From assembly GCF_900115245.1 (NCBI RefSeq), contig NZ_FOVT01000010.1, forward strand, positions 124,001 to 188,000: a DNA stretch of 64,000 nt, read 5' to 3'. This DNA is from Mesorhizobium sp. NFR06. Its GTDB lineage: Bacteria; Pseudomonadota; Alphaproteobacteria; Rhizobiales; Rhizobiaceae. Positions within the stretch are counted from its first letter, which is position 1. Each line of letters opens with the position of its first letter. Below the pieces are notes generated by a model that was not told the origin of the DNA, did no database searches, and worked only from the letters and a program-made list of their open reading frames with translations. Position numbers and translations under genes: made by a program. This document shows positions 49,466-58,231 of the stretch, piece after piece.

Positions 49466-49972
49466 ATGGGCTTCTTTTCGAAGGACATCAAGACGCTGGA
49501 CGATCTCTTCATCCACACGCTGCGCGACATCTACTATGCCGAAAAACAGATCGAGAAATCGCTGCCGAAAATGATCGACAAGGCGACCGACGCGCAATTG
49601 AAAGCCGGCTTCGAGAAGCATCTTATGCAGACCAAAGGTCACATCGAACGGGTCGAGCAGGTGTTCGAATTGCATGGCGTCAAGGCCAAGACCGTGAACT
49701 GCCCCGCGATCGACGGCATCCTCGAGGAGGCCGACGAGGTGAGCGGCGATGTCGACGACAAGGAAGTCCTCGACGCCGCGCTGATCGCCTCGGCGCAGGC
49801 GGTCGAGCACTATGAGATAACGCGTTACGGCACGCTGATCGCCTGGGCAAAGCAGCTTGGCCGCAGCGACTGCGCCAACGTGCTGGCCAAGAACCTCAAG
49901 GAGGAAGAGGCGACAGACCGCAAGCTTACCGAGATCGCCGAAAGCAAGGTCAACCTGCAGGCCGCCGAGTAA
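49466..49972 (+). CDS. DUF892/YciE-type ferritin-like protein
   Basis: A 168-aa four-helix-bundle protein of the YciE/DUF892 family: LDDLFIHTLRDIYYAEKQIEKSLPKMI, FEKHLMQTKGHIERVEQVFE, AAQAVEHYEITRYGTL-type helices, and LKEEEATDRKLTEIAE. Carboxylate and His ligands for a di-metal centre are present. Such proteins are induced by osmotic and general stress. It is preceded by an EcfG-type promoter and followed by ku and ligD. Confidence 0.93.
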   Translation: MGFFSKDIKTLDDLFIHTLRDIYYAEKQIEKSLPKMIDKATDAQLKAGFEKHLMQTKGHIERVEQVFELHGVKAKTVNCPAIDGILEEADEVSGDVDDKEVLDAALIASAQAVEHYEITRYGTLIAWAKQLGRSDCANVLAKNLKEEEATDRKLTEIAESKVNLQAAE

Positions 49973-49983
49973 ACCTGCGCGGC

Positions 49984-50014
49984 TGGAGGCCAGCACCTTG
50001 GACGCTGGCCTCCA
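49984..50014 (+). terminator. Hairpin between the DUF892 gene and ku
   Basis: A perfect 11-bp stem (tggaggccagc, 49984-49994, with gctggcctcca, 50004-50014) and a 9-nt loop, starting 12 nt after the DUF892 stop. There is no T-run, so it may attenuate or protect the 3' end rather than terminate fully. Confidence 0.55.
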
Positions 50015-50021
50015 TGCCCCT

Positions 50022-50047
50022 GGAACCGAAGCGGCGCCTTGGCCGTT
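50022..50047 (+). promoter_or_regulatory. EcfG-type (general stress response) promoter of ku
   Basis: GGAAC (50022-50026), a 17-nt spacer, then CGTT (50044-50047), 34 nt before the ku ATG. This is the second EcfG-type match within 700 nt, immediately after the hairpin, so ku-ligD would have its own stress promoter. Confidence 0.65.
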
Positions 50048-50080
50048 CCGGTTTGTCGCGCATGCTGGAAGGAGTTCGTC

Positions 50081-50944
50081 ATGGCGCCGCGTCCCGCCTG
50101 GAGCGGTTATCTCAAGCTTTCACTGGTCACCTGCGCCATCGAACTGAGCAACGTCGTCACCCACGCCGAAAAGGTCTCGTTCCACGTCCTCAACCGCAAG
50201 ACGGGCAACAGGGTCCGGCGCGTCTATGTCGACCAGAAGAGCGCCAAGCCGCTGGACGAGGACGAGGAAGTCAGGGGTTACGAGGTCGGCAAGGACGAAT
50301 TCGTCCGCATCGAGGACGAGGATATCGAAGCGGTCCAGATCGAATCCTCGCACACGCTCAATCTCGACGGCTTCGTCGACAAGACCTCGATAGACCAGGT
50401 CTATCTCGACACGCCCTATTATGTCTCGCCGGCCGACAAGGTGTCGGAGGAAGCCTTCGCCGTCATCCGCGATGCTCTGGCCGAGAAGAAAATGGCAGGC
50501 CTTGCCCGCATCGTGCTTTACCAGCGGGAGCGGCCGGCGATGATCGAGCCGTTCGGCAAAGGCATGATGCTGACGACGCTGCGCTACGGCGACACGGTGC
50601 GCGAGGCGTCCGGCATCTTCGCCGATATCCAGACCACCAAGCTTGACGGCGAAATGGTCGAGATGGCCGAGCGTATCATCGACAGGAAGAAGGCGAAATT
50701 CGATCCCGGCAAGTTCAGGGACCGCAATGAGGAATCGTTGCTCGAGCTGGTCCGCGCCAAGAAGGCCGGCAGGAAGGCGCCCAAGGCCAAGGCGCAGCCC
50801 AAGCCGTCCAATGTGGTCAATCTCTTCGATGCGCTGAAGAAGAGCCTCAATGCCGAAGGCGGCGCAAGAACCGGCCGGGCCGCGTCGAAAACGCCGGCCG
50901 GGAAAAGCAAGGCCAAGCCCGCATCCAGGCGCAAATCCGCGTAG
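50081..50944 (+). CDS. ku: Non-homologous end-joining protein Ku
   Basis: A 287-aa bacterial Ku that binds DNA double-strand ends and recruits LigD. It opens RPAWSGYLKLSLVTCAIELSN (Ku core), has YEVGKDEFVRIEDEDIEAVQ, a typical central barrel and VEMAERIIDRKKAKFDPGKFRDRNEE, followed by a Lys/Ala-rich C-terminal tail of variable type. ATG 50081 has GGAAGGAG upstream. ligD follows 14 nt later, as in most NHEJ operons. Confidence 0.95.
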   Translation: MAPRPAWSGYLKLSLVTCAIELSNVVTHAEKVSFHVLNRKTGNRVRRVYVDQKSAKPLDEDEEVRGYEVGKDEFVRIEDEDIEAVQIESSHTLNLDGFVDKTSIDQVYLDTPYYVSPADKVSEEAFAVIRDALAEKKMAGLARIVLYQRERPAMIEPFGKGMMLTTLRYGDTVREASGIFADIQTTKLDGEMVEMAERIIDRKKAKFDPGKFRDRNEESLLELVRAKKAGRKAPKAKAQPKPSNVVNLFDALKKSLNAEGGARTGRAASKTPAGKSKAKPASRRKSA

Positions 50945-50958
50945 AGGAGAACCGCGTC

Positions 50959-53478
50959 ATGGCCGGCCTCGAGCAATATCACGCCAAGCGCGATTTCAGG
51001 AAAACCGCCGAGCCGGCCGGCAAGGTTGGCCGGCAGAAGAAAGGCGATGCCGGCGGCATCTTCGTCATCCAGAAGCACGCCGCCACGCGGCTTCACTACG
51101 ACTTCCGGCTGGAACATGACGGCGTGCTGTGGAGCTGGGCGGTGACGCGCGGCCCGAGCCTCGATCCGCATGAGAAGCGGCTGGCCGTGCATGTCGAGGA
51201 TCATCCGATCGACTATGCCTCCTTCGAGGGCACCATTCCGAAGGGCCAATATGGCGGCGGCGCGGTCCTCGTCTGGGACGAAGGCAGGTGGATTCCGGAT
51301 GGCGATCCGGCCAGGGCGATGAAGAAGGGTCATATCGACTTCGAGCTCGAAGGCCACAAGCTCAATGGCCGCTGGCATCTGGTCAGGTTGCGGCCGCGCC
51401 CCGGCGAGAAGCGCGACAACTGGCTGCTGATCAAGTCCGACGATGCCGCCGCGCGTCCCGGCGAAGACGTATTGGCGGAGGAGCCCCGCTCGGTCAAATC
51501 CGGCCTGACCATCGAGGAGATTGGCCAGGGCAAGGCCGCCAAGGGCGAGAAGCCGAAGGTCTGGCATTCGAACAGGCCCGCCGCCGGCAAGGCAAAGGCC
51601 AGGCACGGCAAGCGGCTCGAATTCATCGAACCGCAGCTCGCCACGCTGGAAAAGAATGCGCCCGCCGGCGACGACTGGCTGCACGAAGTGAAATTCGACG
51701 GCTACCGCATGCAGGCGCGGATCGAAGGCAGCGATGTCAGGCTGCTCACCCGCGCCGGTCTCGACTGGACGGAAAAATTCGACGGCCCGATCACCGCCGC
51801 ACTGTCGCGGCTGAAATGCCGCGACGCCATCATCGACGGCGAGATCGTGGTGCTGGCCGACAGCGGCGTGTCGTCTTTTCCGCTGCTGCAGGCGGACCTG
51901 TCGGCGCGTCGCGCCGACCGCTTCATCTATTATGTCTTCGATCTGATGCTGCTCGACGGTGAGGATTTGCGCCGCGAGCCGCTGGTCGAACGCAAGCAGG
52001 CTCTGGCCGAGCTGCTCGGCGAGCAGCCTGACGATTCGGCGCTGCGCCTCAGCGACCATTTCCACGAACCGGGCAAGATCATGCTGCAGCATGTCTGCCG
52101 CATGGGCCTGGAAGGCGTCGTGTCGAAGCGCGCCGATGCGCCCTATCGCAGTGGCCGCGGCCTCACCTGGATCAAGTCGAAATGCACCCTGCGCCAGGAA
52201 TTCGTCATCGGCGGCTATCTGCCGTCGGACAAAACCGGGCGCGGCCTGCGCTCGCTGCTGGTCGGCTATTATGAGGGCGGTAAGCTGCATTACGCCGGCC
52301 GCGTCGGCACCGGCTTTTCCGGCAAGCTACTGACGGACCTCAAGAAAAAGCTCGACGACCTCGAGGCCAGGCAGTCGCCGTTTTCGGCCGCCGTCCCAAA
52401 GGGCAAGGGTCTTGTCTGGGTCAAGCCGCAACTTGTCGGCGAGGTGGAGTTCCGCAGCTGGACATCCGACCGTATAATCCGTCACGCCTCGTTCCAGGGA
52501 TTGCGCGAGGACAAGCCGGCGGAGGAAGTCGTGCAGGAACAGCCGAAGAAAGCCTCCAAGGCCGAGAGCGAAGCCAAAACGGGCAGCGGCAAGGCCGCGC
52601 CGAAAGCCCCGGCCGGAACGGCGAAGACCTCGATAAAACTCTCGCATCCCGACAAGCTGTTGTGGCCGGATGAGAAGGTCTCCAAGCAAGACCTGCTCGA
52701 TCACTACGCGCTGGTCTGGCCGCGCATGGAGCAATTCGTCGTCAACCGGCCGCTGAGCCTGGTGCGCGCGCCGGACGGCGTCCACGGCCAGCGTTTCTTC
52801 CAGAAACACGCCTCGCCCGGCATGAGCGACAGGATCGCGCGGATGAAGGATCCGACCGACGGCGAGGAAATCCTGTTCATCAAGGATTTCGACGGCCTCG
52901 CCGCGCTCGTCCAGTACGGCGTGGTCGAGGTGCATATCTGGGGTTGCACCCTCGACGCATTGGAAAAGCCCGACCAGATCATCTTCGACCTCGATCCGGA
53001 TGAAGGCGTCGACGTCGGCCGCGTGCGCGAGGCGGCGCTCGACATCCATAAGCGGCTCGACGAGCTGTCGCTGCCGAACCTGGTCAAGACCTCCGGCGGC
53101 AAGGGCTATCACGTGCTGGTGCCGCTGAAACCATCGGCGGAGTGGGACGAGGTCAAGGATTTCGCCCATGATTTCGCCCGCGCGCTGGAGCAGGCCGCGC
53201 CCGACCGCTACACCGCGACGCTGTCGAAGAAGGCGCGCACGGGCAGGATCTTCGTCGACTATCTGCGCAACGGCAGGGGCTCGACCACGGTCGCGCCCTA
53301 TTCCTCGCGCGCCAAGAAGGCCGCGACGGTGTCGATGCCGGTGACCTGGCCGGAGCTTGAAAAGGGCTTGCCGCCGAATGCTTTCCCGCTTGGCGATGCT
53401 TCCACGCTGGCGCAGCTGAAGAAAGCTGATCCTTGGAAGGAGTTCTTCGAGCTGGGGAAGGCGCTGAAGCGGGGGTAA
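50959..53478 (+). CDS. ligD: Multifunctional ATP-dependent DNA ligase D (phosphoesterase-ligase-polymerase)
   Basis: An 839-aa NHEJ enzyme with domain order phosphoesterase, ligase, polymerase. The phosphoesterase spans residues about 36-160 (KHAATRLHYDFRLEHDGVLWSW). The ligase spans about 220-510 (adenylated K245 in EVKFDGYRM; WIKSKC). The primase-like polymerase spans about 540-830 (metal ligands D677 and D679 in IFDLDPDEG; SGGKGYHVLVPL). A Lys-rich linker (about 515-545) joins ligase and polymerase. An AGGAG site precedes ATG 50959. It works with Ku in end joining, useful in desiccation or stationary phase. Confidence 0.96.
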   Translation: MAGLEQYHAKRDFRKTAEPAGKVGRQKKGDAGGIFVIQKHAATRLHYDFRLEHDGVLWSWAVTRGPSLDPHEKRLAVHVEDHPIDYASFEGTIPKGQYGGGAVLVWDEGRWIPDGDPARAMKKGHIDFELEGHKLNGRWHLVRLRPRPGEKRDNWLLIKSDDAAARPGEDVLAEEPRSVKSGLTIEEIGQGKAAKGEKPKVWHSNRPAAGKAKARHGKRLEFIEPQLATLEKNAPAGDDWLHEVKFDGYRMQARIEGSDVRLLTRAGLDWTEKFDGPITAALSRLKCRDAIIDGEIVVLADSGVSSFPLLQADLSARRADRFIYYVFDLMLLDGEDLRREPLVERKQALAELLGEQPDDSALRLSDHFHEPGKIMLQHVCRMGLEGVVSKRADAPYRSGRGLTWIKSKCTLRQEFVIGGYLPSDKTGRGLRSLLVGYYEGGKLHYAGRVGTGFSGKLLTDLKKKLDDLEARQSPFSAAVPKGKGLVWVKPQLVGEVEFRSWTSDRIIRHASFQGLREDKPAEEVVQEQPKKASKAESEAKTGSGKAAPKAPAGTAKTSIKLSHPDKLLWPDEKVSKQDLLDHYALVWPRMEQFVVNRPLSLVRAPDGVHGQRFFQKHASPGMSDRIARMKDPTDGEEILFIKDFDGLAALVQYGVVEVHIWGCTLDALEKPDQIIFDLDPDEGVDVGRVREAALDIHKRLDELSLPNLVKTSGGKGYHVLVPLKPSAEWDEVKDFAHDFARALEQAAPDRYTATLSKKARTGRIFVDYLRNGRGSTTVAPYSSRAKKAATVSMPVTWPELEKGLPPNAFPLGDASTLAQLKKADPWKEFFELGKALKRG

Positions 53479-53501
53479 ACCTTCCAACGTTGGCGGGACA
53501 G

Positions 53502-53660
53502 CACCCCTCTCTGGCCTGCGGGCCATCTCCCCCGCAAGGGGGGAGATTGGCAGTTCTGGCGCCCCGCCATTCTTCCAACATTGGAGATTGGCGAAACCGG
53601 CTGAGAGCTTAATCTCGCCCTTGCGGGGGAGATGCCCGGCAGGGCAGAGGGGGGTGCCTC
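53502..53660. repeat. Palindromic intergenic repeat, family A (copy 6)
   Basis: Arms cacccctctctggcctgcgggccatctccccc and gggggagatgcccggcagggcagaggggggtgcc, core acattggagattggcgaaacc. It lies between the convergent ligD and ArsR genes. Confidence 0.85.
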
Positions 53661-53694
53661 GCGCCAGCATTGCGAGGCTATCGTTCCACCCGCT

Positions 53695-54369
53695 CTACGC
53701 CAGAAACACCCTCTCAAACGCCTGCCTGCCCTTCGGCGAGAACACCACGGCACGGCTGTCCTTCTCGCGCCGCGCCCATTTCTCGGCGATGATCTTGTCG
53801 AGGATGGCGGCGCCCAGCGTGCCGGCCAGATGCGAGCGCCGCACGCTCCAGTCGAGGCAGGCGCGGCACACCGGCCGCCGCGCCTTGGCACGGGTCTCGA
53901 TGCCGAGCGCGGTGAAATGCGAGGCCCCGGACGAGGAGAGCCTGATCTGATTGTCCTCGCGCAGCAGCAGTTTCCTGTCGAACAGCCGGTCGAGCATCGC
54001 CACCGCCTGCTCGCCGGCAAGGTGGTCGTAACAAACCCGCGCCACGCGCATGGCCGCGTCGCGCGGACCCGGCCGCACCCGCTTCGGGCCGACCGCCTCG
54101 GCGACGCCGGTGATCGCCTCGATCATGCCGGCCACCTGAGCGCTGGCCAGGCCGTAATAGCGATGGCGGCCCTGGCTCGCCAGCGTCAGCAGGCCGCCAT
54201 CCATGAGCTTCGACAGATGCGACGAAGCAGTGGGCAGCGACACGCCGGCTTCCAACGCCAGTTCCGACGCGGTCAGCGCCGTGCCGCCCATCAGCGCGTT
54301 GAGCATGTTGGCGCGGGCCGGGTCGCCGACCAGGCTGGCGATGCGCGCGATATCGGGTCCCTCACGCAT
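53695..54369 (-). CDS. ArsR-family transcriptional regulator
   Basis: A 224-aa regulator. A winged helix of the ArsR type (ARIASLVGDPARANMLNALMGG, ELALEAGVSLPTASSHLSKLMDGGLL, RHRYYGLAS) is followed by a C-terminal domain of about 130 residues with a C-x-x-C-like CRACLDW motif. The length exceeds small ArsR metal sensors. It is divergent from the NIPSNAP-type gene, and the 170-nt gap probably holds its operator. Confidence 0.87.
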   Translation of the reverse strand: MREGPDIARIASLVGDPARANMLNALMGGTALTASELALEAGVSLPTASSHLSKLMDGGLLTLASQGRHRYYGLASAQVAGMIEAITGVAEAVGPKRVRPGPRDAAMRVARVCYDHLAGEQAVAMLDRLFDRKLLLREDNQIRLSSSGASHFTALGIETRAKARRPVCRACLDWSVRRSHLAGTLGAAILDKIIAEKWARREKDSRAVVFSPKGRQAFERVFLA

Positions 54370-54540
54370 GGTTCGATCCTTATCGAAGCATTCCCGTCAG
54401 GGAAGCACTATTCTCGGGTGAGCTCAAGCAGACCGGGCAAACGCTCCTGACAGCAGAATGCCTAACACAACCGGCACAAGCGATGTTTCGACCACGGTCG
54501 AACCGTCGCCGTCCAAAAGCCAACCGGCGAGGAGACCGAC

Positions 54541-54909
54541 ATGACCATCACCTGCTTCATCCGCTATGAGATCGACCCTTTCGGCAAGGCGGCCTTCGAG
54601 CAATATGCGCGGGCCTGGGGCCAGGCCATTCCGCGCTGCGGCGCCGACCTGATCGGCTACTACGCGCCGCATGAAGGCTCGGCCACCACCGCCTATGCCG
54701 CCTACGATATCGAAAGCCTCGCGGCCTACGAAGCCTACCGCGCGCGGCTTGCCGCCGACCCGGCCGGCAAGGCAAATTACGAATTCGCGCGGCGCGAGAA
54801 ATTCATTCTGAAGGAAGATCGCGTCTTCCTGAAACGGGTGTCCGGCCCGCACGGCCCGAGGCAGCTCTTCCAGACCGACGTGATCGTCAAAGAGAGGATA
54901 GAGGCATGA
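54541..54909 (+). CDS. NIPSNAP-family protein
   Basis: A 122-aa dimeric alpha/beta-barrel protein: MTITCFIRYEIDPFGKAAFEQYARAW, IGYYAPHEGSATTAYAAYDIES, LAADPAGKANYEFAR. It matches the NIPSNAP family, whose bacterial role is unclear. ATG 54541 sits behind GGAGA. It overlaps the next gene by 4 nt and is probably controlled by the divergent ArsR regulator. Confidence 0.87.
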   Translation: MTITCFIRYEIDPFGKAAFEQYARAWGQAIPRCGADLIGYYAPHEGSATTAYAAYDIESLAAYEAYRARLAADPAGKANYEFARREKFILKEDRVFLKRVSGPHGPRQLFQTDVIVKERIEA

Positions 54910-55250
54910 TCGCAGTCATCTTCGAGGTCGAGCCGGCGGAGGGAAAGCGCGATGCCTATCTTGGCATCGCCGCGGAGCTCAGGCCCCTGCTCGACGGCAT
55001 CGACGGCTTCATCTCGATCGAGCGCTTCCAGAGTCTCGCCGACCCGAAGCGGATGCTGTCGCTGTCCTTCTGGCGCGACGAGGAAGCGGTGAAAGCCTGG
55101 CGCAACACCGACGAACACCGCCAGGCGCAGAAGGCCGGACGCGGCGGCATCTTTGCCGGCTACCGTCTGCGCATCGCCCATGTCGTGCGCGATTACGGGC
55201 TGACCGAAAGGGCAGAGGCGCCGACGGATAGCAGGGCGGTGAATGGGTGA
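54906..55250 (+). CDS. Antibiotic biosynthesis monooxygenase (ABM) domain protein
   Basis: A 114-aa ferredoxin-like dimeric barrel: MIAVIFEVEPAEGKRDAYLGIAAEL, FISIERFQSLADPKRMLSLSFWRDEEAVKAWRNTDEHR. It belongs to the ABM superfamily, which includes small heme-degrading and quinol-modifying proteins; its activity is unknown. ATG 54906 overlaps the NIPSNAP-type gene stop, so the two form an operon. Confidence 0.87.
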   Translation: MIAVIFEVEPAEGKRDAYLGIAAELRPLLDGIDGFISIERFQSLADPKRMLSLSFWRDEEAVKAWRNTDEHRQAQKAGRGGIFAGYRLRIAHVVRDYGLTERAEAPTDSRAVNG

Positions 55251-55411
55251 GCTCCCCCTTCTCCCCTTGTGGGAGAAGGTGGATCGGCGCGATAGCGCCG
55301 AGACGGATAAGGGGTGTTCCAGCGGAGTGAGACGCCGGCTTTCCCTGGAGCACCCCTCATCCGTCGCCTTCGGCGACACCTTCTCCCACAAGGGAGAAGG
55401 GGAAGTCGCCT
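55251..55411. repeat. Palindromic intergenic repeat, variant (ctccccttctcccttgtgggag type)
   Basis: ctccccttctccccttgtgggagaagg and, at the other end, ccttctcccacaagggagaagggg form long arms around a centre with acggataaggggtgttcc / ggagcacccctcatccgt. The sequence differs from family A but the plan is similar. It lies between the convergent ABM and mbfA genes. Confidence 0.8.
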
Positions 55412-56394
55412 CAAGCATTGCCGATCAGCACGCCCGCTCCGAAGACCAGCGCGCCGCCCAGCACCACCTGGAAGGCGGCGCGCCAGAATGGCGTCTGCAT
55501 GTAGCGGTTCTGGATGAAGGCGATCGCCCACAGCTCGAAGAACACCACGATCGCGGCGACGATGGTCGCCGTCCAGAAATAGGGGATGAGATAGGGCAGC
55601 GCGTGGCCGAGCCCGCCCAGCGTCGTCATGATGCCGACGGTCAGGCCGCGCTTCACCGGCGAGCCGCGCCCCGACAGCTTGCCGTCGTCGGAGGCAACCT
55701 CCGTGAAGCCCATCGAGATGCCGGCGCCGATCGAGGCGGCCAACCCGACCAGGAAGGTCTGGAAGGTCTGATGCGTGGCGAACGCGGCGGCGAAGATCGG
55801 CGCCAGTGTCGACACCGACCCGTCCATCAATCCGGCCAGCCCCGGCTGCACATAGGTGAGAATGAACTGGCGCTGCTCGGCGCTCGCTTCTTCGACCTTG
55901 ACCTCGCCCGGAACATGCTTCTGCTCCAATTCGTGCGCCGAGCTTTCATGGCCTTGCTCGGCCACCGCGAGGTCGTTTAGCAACTTGCGCGTCGATGCGT
56001 CGGTGGTGCGCTTGGCGGCCTCGACATAGAAGCGATAGGCCTGCTGCTCCATTTCTTCGGCCTGGCGCCGTACATGCTCGATGCCCAGCGGCCTCACCAG
56101 CCAGTCAGGCTTGCGCTCGTAATAGCCTCTCACATGCTCGCGCCGGATCAGCGGGATGCGCTCGCCGAAGCGCTTGCGGTAAAGCTCGATGAGGGAATCG
56201 CGGTGGCCATCCTCCTCCTCGGCCATGGCCTCGAAGACTTTGGCCGATTGCGGAAAATCCTGCGCCAGGCCATCGGCATAGGCGCGGTAGATGCGCCCGT
56301 CATCCTCCTCGGAAGAGATCGCCAGTGCCAGGATCTCCTGCTCCGACAGTGAATCGAAGGAACGGCGGCCGAAGCCAAAAACACGGGAAAGCAT
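55411..56394 (-). CDS. mbfA: Membrane-bound ferritin A, MbfA (rubrerythrin-VIT1 fusion)
   Basis: A 327-aa fusion. The N-terminal ferritin/rubrerythrin-like domain (residues about 15-160: EQEILALAISSEEDDGRIYRAYADGL, AMAEEEDGHRDSLIELY, AVAEQGHESSAHELE) supplies E/H iron ligands. The C-terminal VIT1/CCC1-like membrane domain has GLAGLMDGSVSTLAPIFAAAFATH and several TM helices. MbfA exports iron and protects against iron and peroxide stress. A perfect Irr-type palindrome lies 13 nt upstream of ATG 56394. Confidence 0.93.
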   Translation of the reverse strand: MLSRVFGFGRRSFDSLSEQEILALAISSEEDDGRIYRAYADGLAQDFPQSAKVFEAMAEEEDGHRDSLIELYRKRFGERIPLIRREHVRGYYERKPDWLVRPLGIEHVRRQAEEMEQQAYRFYVEAAKRTTDASTRKLLNDLAVAEQGHESSAHELEQKHVPGEVKVEEASAEQRQFILTYVQPGLAGLMDGSVSTLAPIFAAAFATHQTFQTFLVGLAASIGAGISMGFTEVASDDGKLSGRGSPVKRGLTVGIMTTLGGLGHALPYLIPYFWTATIVAAIVVFFELWAIAFIQNRYMQTPFWRAAFQVVLGGALVFGAGVLIGNA

Positions 56395-56406
56395 GATGGG
56401 ATCACT

Positions 56407-56431
56407 CTAGTTTAGAATCATTCTAAACTAG
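56407..56431 (-). promoter_or_regulatory. Irr box / iron control element (ICE) of mbfA
   Basis: A perfect 25-nt palindrome: 12-nt arms ctagtttagaat and attctaaactag around a central c. The core tttagaatcattctaaa fits the ICE motif bound by Irr, the rhizobial iron regulator of the Fur superfamily. Its place next to mbfA, a known Irr target in rhizobia and Agrobacterium, supports repression under low iron. Confidence 0.9.
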
Positions 56432-56562
56432 GATCTTGACTGCCGGACGTCAATTGCGAACGGCGTTGGCCGCGCCCCCGGATGGGGTGGGCCCAAGCGC
56501 CCCTTCATTATTGCCGAATGTTTGCCTATATAGCTGCAACTGTCGACCTGAAGGAGCCCGCT

Positions 56563-56886
56563 ATGACGGACAAGACCCCGCCGCACGCATTCGATCCGAA
56601 ACCCATTCTCGACCTCATCGCCGCCATCGAGGCCGACTTGCAGCGCCTGAGGGGCCTGGTCGAGGAGCAGATCGAAAAATTCGATCCCGCCAACCCGCAC
56701 AACAAGACGCCGGAAGGCAAGTTGACCGAGGAAGGCGTCGAGTGCTGCTACCGCATGTTCGACGAGGGCAAGTCGCGTTATTCGGTCGCCCAGCAGATGA
56801 AGATCTCGTTTGCCGCCGCCACGCACCGCTTCAACAGCTGGCGCAAGCTCGGCGGCAAGAAACGCACGCGCGCGCTGCTGGGGTGA
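56563..56886 (+). CDS. Small conserved protein with a helix-turn-helix-like C-terminus
   Basis: A 107-aa protein from ATG 56563 behind an AAGGAG site. The N-terminal half is a long helix (ILDLIAAIEADLQRLRGLVEEQIEKF, possible coiled coil). The C-terminal half (EGVECCYRMFDEGKSRYSVAQQMKISFAAATHRFNSWRKLGG) resembles a resolvase- or transposase-type helix-turn-helix. No family is recognised; it could be a small DNA-binding regulator. Confidence 0.7.
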   Translation: MTDKTPPHAFDPKPILDLIAAIEADLQRLRGLVEEQIEKFDPANPHNKTPEGKLTEEGVECCYRMFDEGKSRYSVAQQMKISFAAATHRFNSWRKLGGKKRTRALLG

Positions 56887-57217
56887 ACCCGCGCCTTCGT
56901 CATCCTCGGGCTTGACCGGCTTGACCCAAGGATCCATGCCGTGACCTCGATTGAAGGGTGCAGCGGCTCAGAACAAGCGTCTCAGTCCGTTGTAGAAGCT
57001 GCCTGATTCTGACCTGCTTTTGCGCGTCACGGACGTCACGGCATGGATTCCAGGGTCTGCGCGCGTCGCTTCGCTCCTTGCTACGCCGTGGAATGACGAG
57101 GGTGGGCGATCCACGGCCGTCATCGCCAACATTGTCTCCATCACATTTTTTCGTTGGCGCGCCGCGGCCCTTTCCGTGCACCATGGGCGATCCCTTTCTT
57201 TCGTAAGGCCCTCGCCC
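56887..57217. repeat. Intergenic stretch with a family B repeat
   Basis: A 331-nt gap without a supported gene. cgtcatcctcgggcttgacc and ggatccatgccgtgacctc, then gtcacggcatggattccagggtc and cgtggaatgacg, form a family B inverted repeat (about 56900-57097). The dehydratase promoter should lie in 57100-57210. Confidence 0.75.
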
Positions 57218-58195
57218 ATGACCATCCTCCCCGGCATCTCCGACATCCGCGCCGCCGCGGCGCGGCTTTCGGGCCTGGTCGTCGAAACGCCGCTGATCGA
57301 ATCGCCCGAGCTCAACGAGCGCTATGGCGGCCGCATCCTGTTCAAGCCCGAGACGCTGCAGCGCACCGGCTCCTTCAAGATCCGCGGCGCCTACAACAAG
57401 CTGTCGTCACTGAGCGAGGAAGAGCGCAGCCGTGGCGTCGTTGCCTTCTCCTCGGGCAACCACGCGCAAGGTGTGGCGGCCTCCGCCGCCATGTTCGGGG
57501 TCAAGGCGGTCATCGCCATGCCGGCCGACGCCCCGGCCATGAAAGTCGGCAATGTCCGCAGGATGGGCGCCGAAGTGGTGCCGTTCGACCGCTTCAAGGA
57601 CGACCGCATGACGGTCGTGCGCCCCTATGTCGAGAAGGGCATGGCGCTGGTGCCGCCTTTCGACGATCCGGCCATCATCGCCGGACAAGGCACGATCGGC
57701 CTGGAGTTGATGAGGCAGGCGCAAGCCCTTGGTGTGGCGCTCGACGCCGTCGTCGTCCCTTGCGGCGGCGGTGGCCTGTCGAGCGGCATTTCCGTCGCCG
57801 TCAAGGATGCCTCGCCGCGCACCGAGGTGTGGGCTGTGGAGCCGGAGCATTTCGACGACACGCGCCGCTCGCTGGCCAAGGGAGAGCGGGTCTCGAACGA
57901 GCCCGGCCATGCCTCGATCTGCGATGCTATCCTCACCGCCGAGCCGGGCTTGATCACGTTCGAGATCAACCGCAGGAATCTCGCCGGCGCCATCGCCGTT
58001 TCCGACAAGGCCGTCGCCCAGGCGATGCGCGACGCCATGGCTTATCTGAAGCTGGTGGTCGAACCGGGCGGCTGCGTCGCCCTTGCGGCCTTGTCGTCGG
58101 GCGAGATCGACCTCGCCGGCAAATGCGTTGCCGTGGTGCTGTCCGGCGGCAACGTCGATTTCGGCACCTATGCCGAGATCATGGCGGCTGCGTAA
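57218..58195 (+). CDS. Threonine/serine dehydratase or serine racemase (PLP fold type II)
   Basis: A 325-aa PLP enzyme. K54 in TGSFKIRGAYNKL is the Schiff-base lysine. SSGNHAQGVAASA, PCGGGGLSSGI (phosphate cup) and LSGGNVDF complete the fold. The single-domain length, without an ACT regulatory domain, fits catabolic threonine dehydratase, serine racemase or threo-3-hydroxyaspartate ammonia-lyase; sequence alone does not decide. ATG 57218 was chosen over a longer frame that crosses the upstream repeat. Confidence 0.88.
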   Translation: MTILPGISDIRAAAARLSGLVVETPLIESPELNERYGGRILFKPETLQRTGSFKIRGAYNKLSSLSEEERSRGVVAFSSGNHAQGVAASAAMFGVKAVIAMPADAPAMKVGNVRRMGAEVVPFDRFKDDRMTVVRPYVEKGMALVPPFDDPAIIAGQGTIGLELMRQAQALGVALDAVVVPCGGGGLSSGISVAVKDASPRTEVWAVEPEHFDDTRRSLAKGERVSNEPGHASICDAILTAEPGLITFEINRRNLAGAIAVSDKAVAQAMRDAMAYLKLVVEPGGCVALAALSSGEIDLAGKCVAVVLSGGNVDFGTYAEIMAAA

Positions 58196-58231
58196 GGGGG
58201 TGCCGCGCGCAGGAAGCTACCGCGTTCCTTC

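Noticed and set aside
50584..52290. A 568-codon frame antisense to ku and ligD
   Set aside because: It is antisense to clear Ku and LigD domains; composition is shadow-like.
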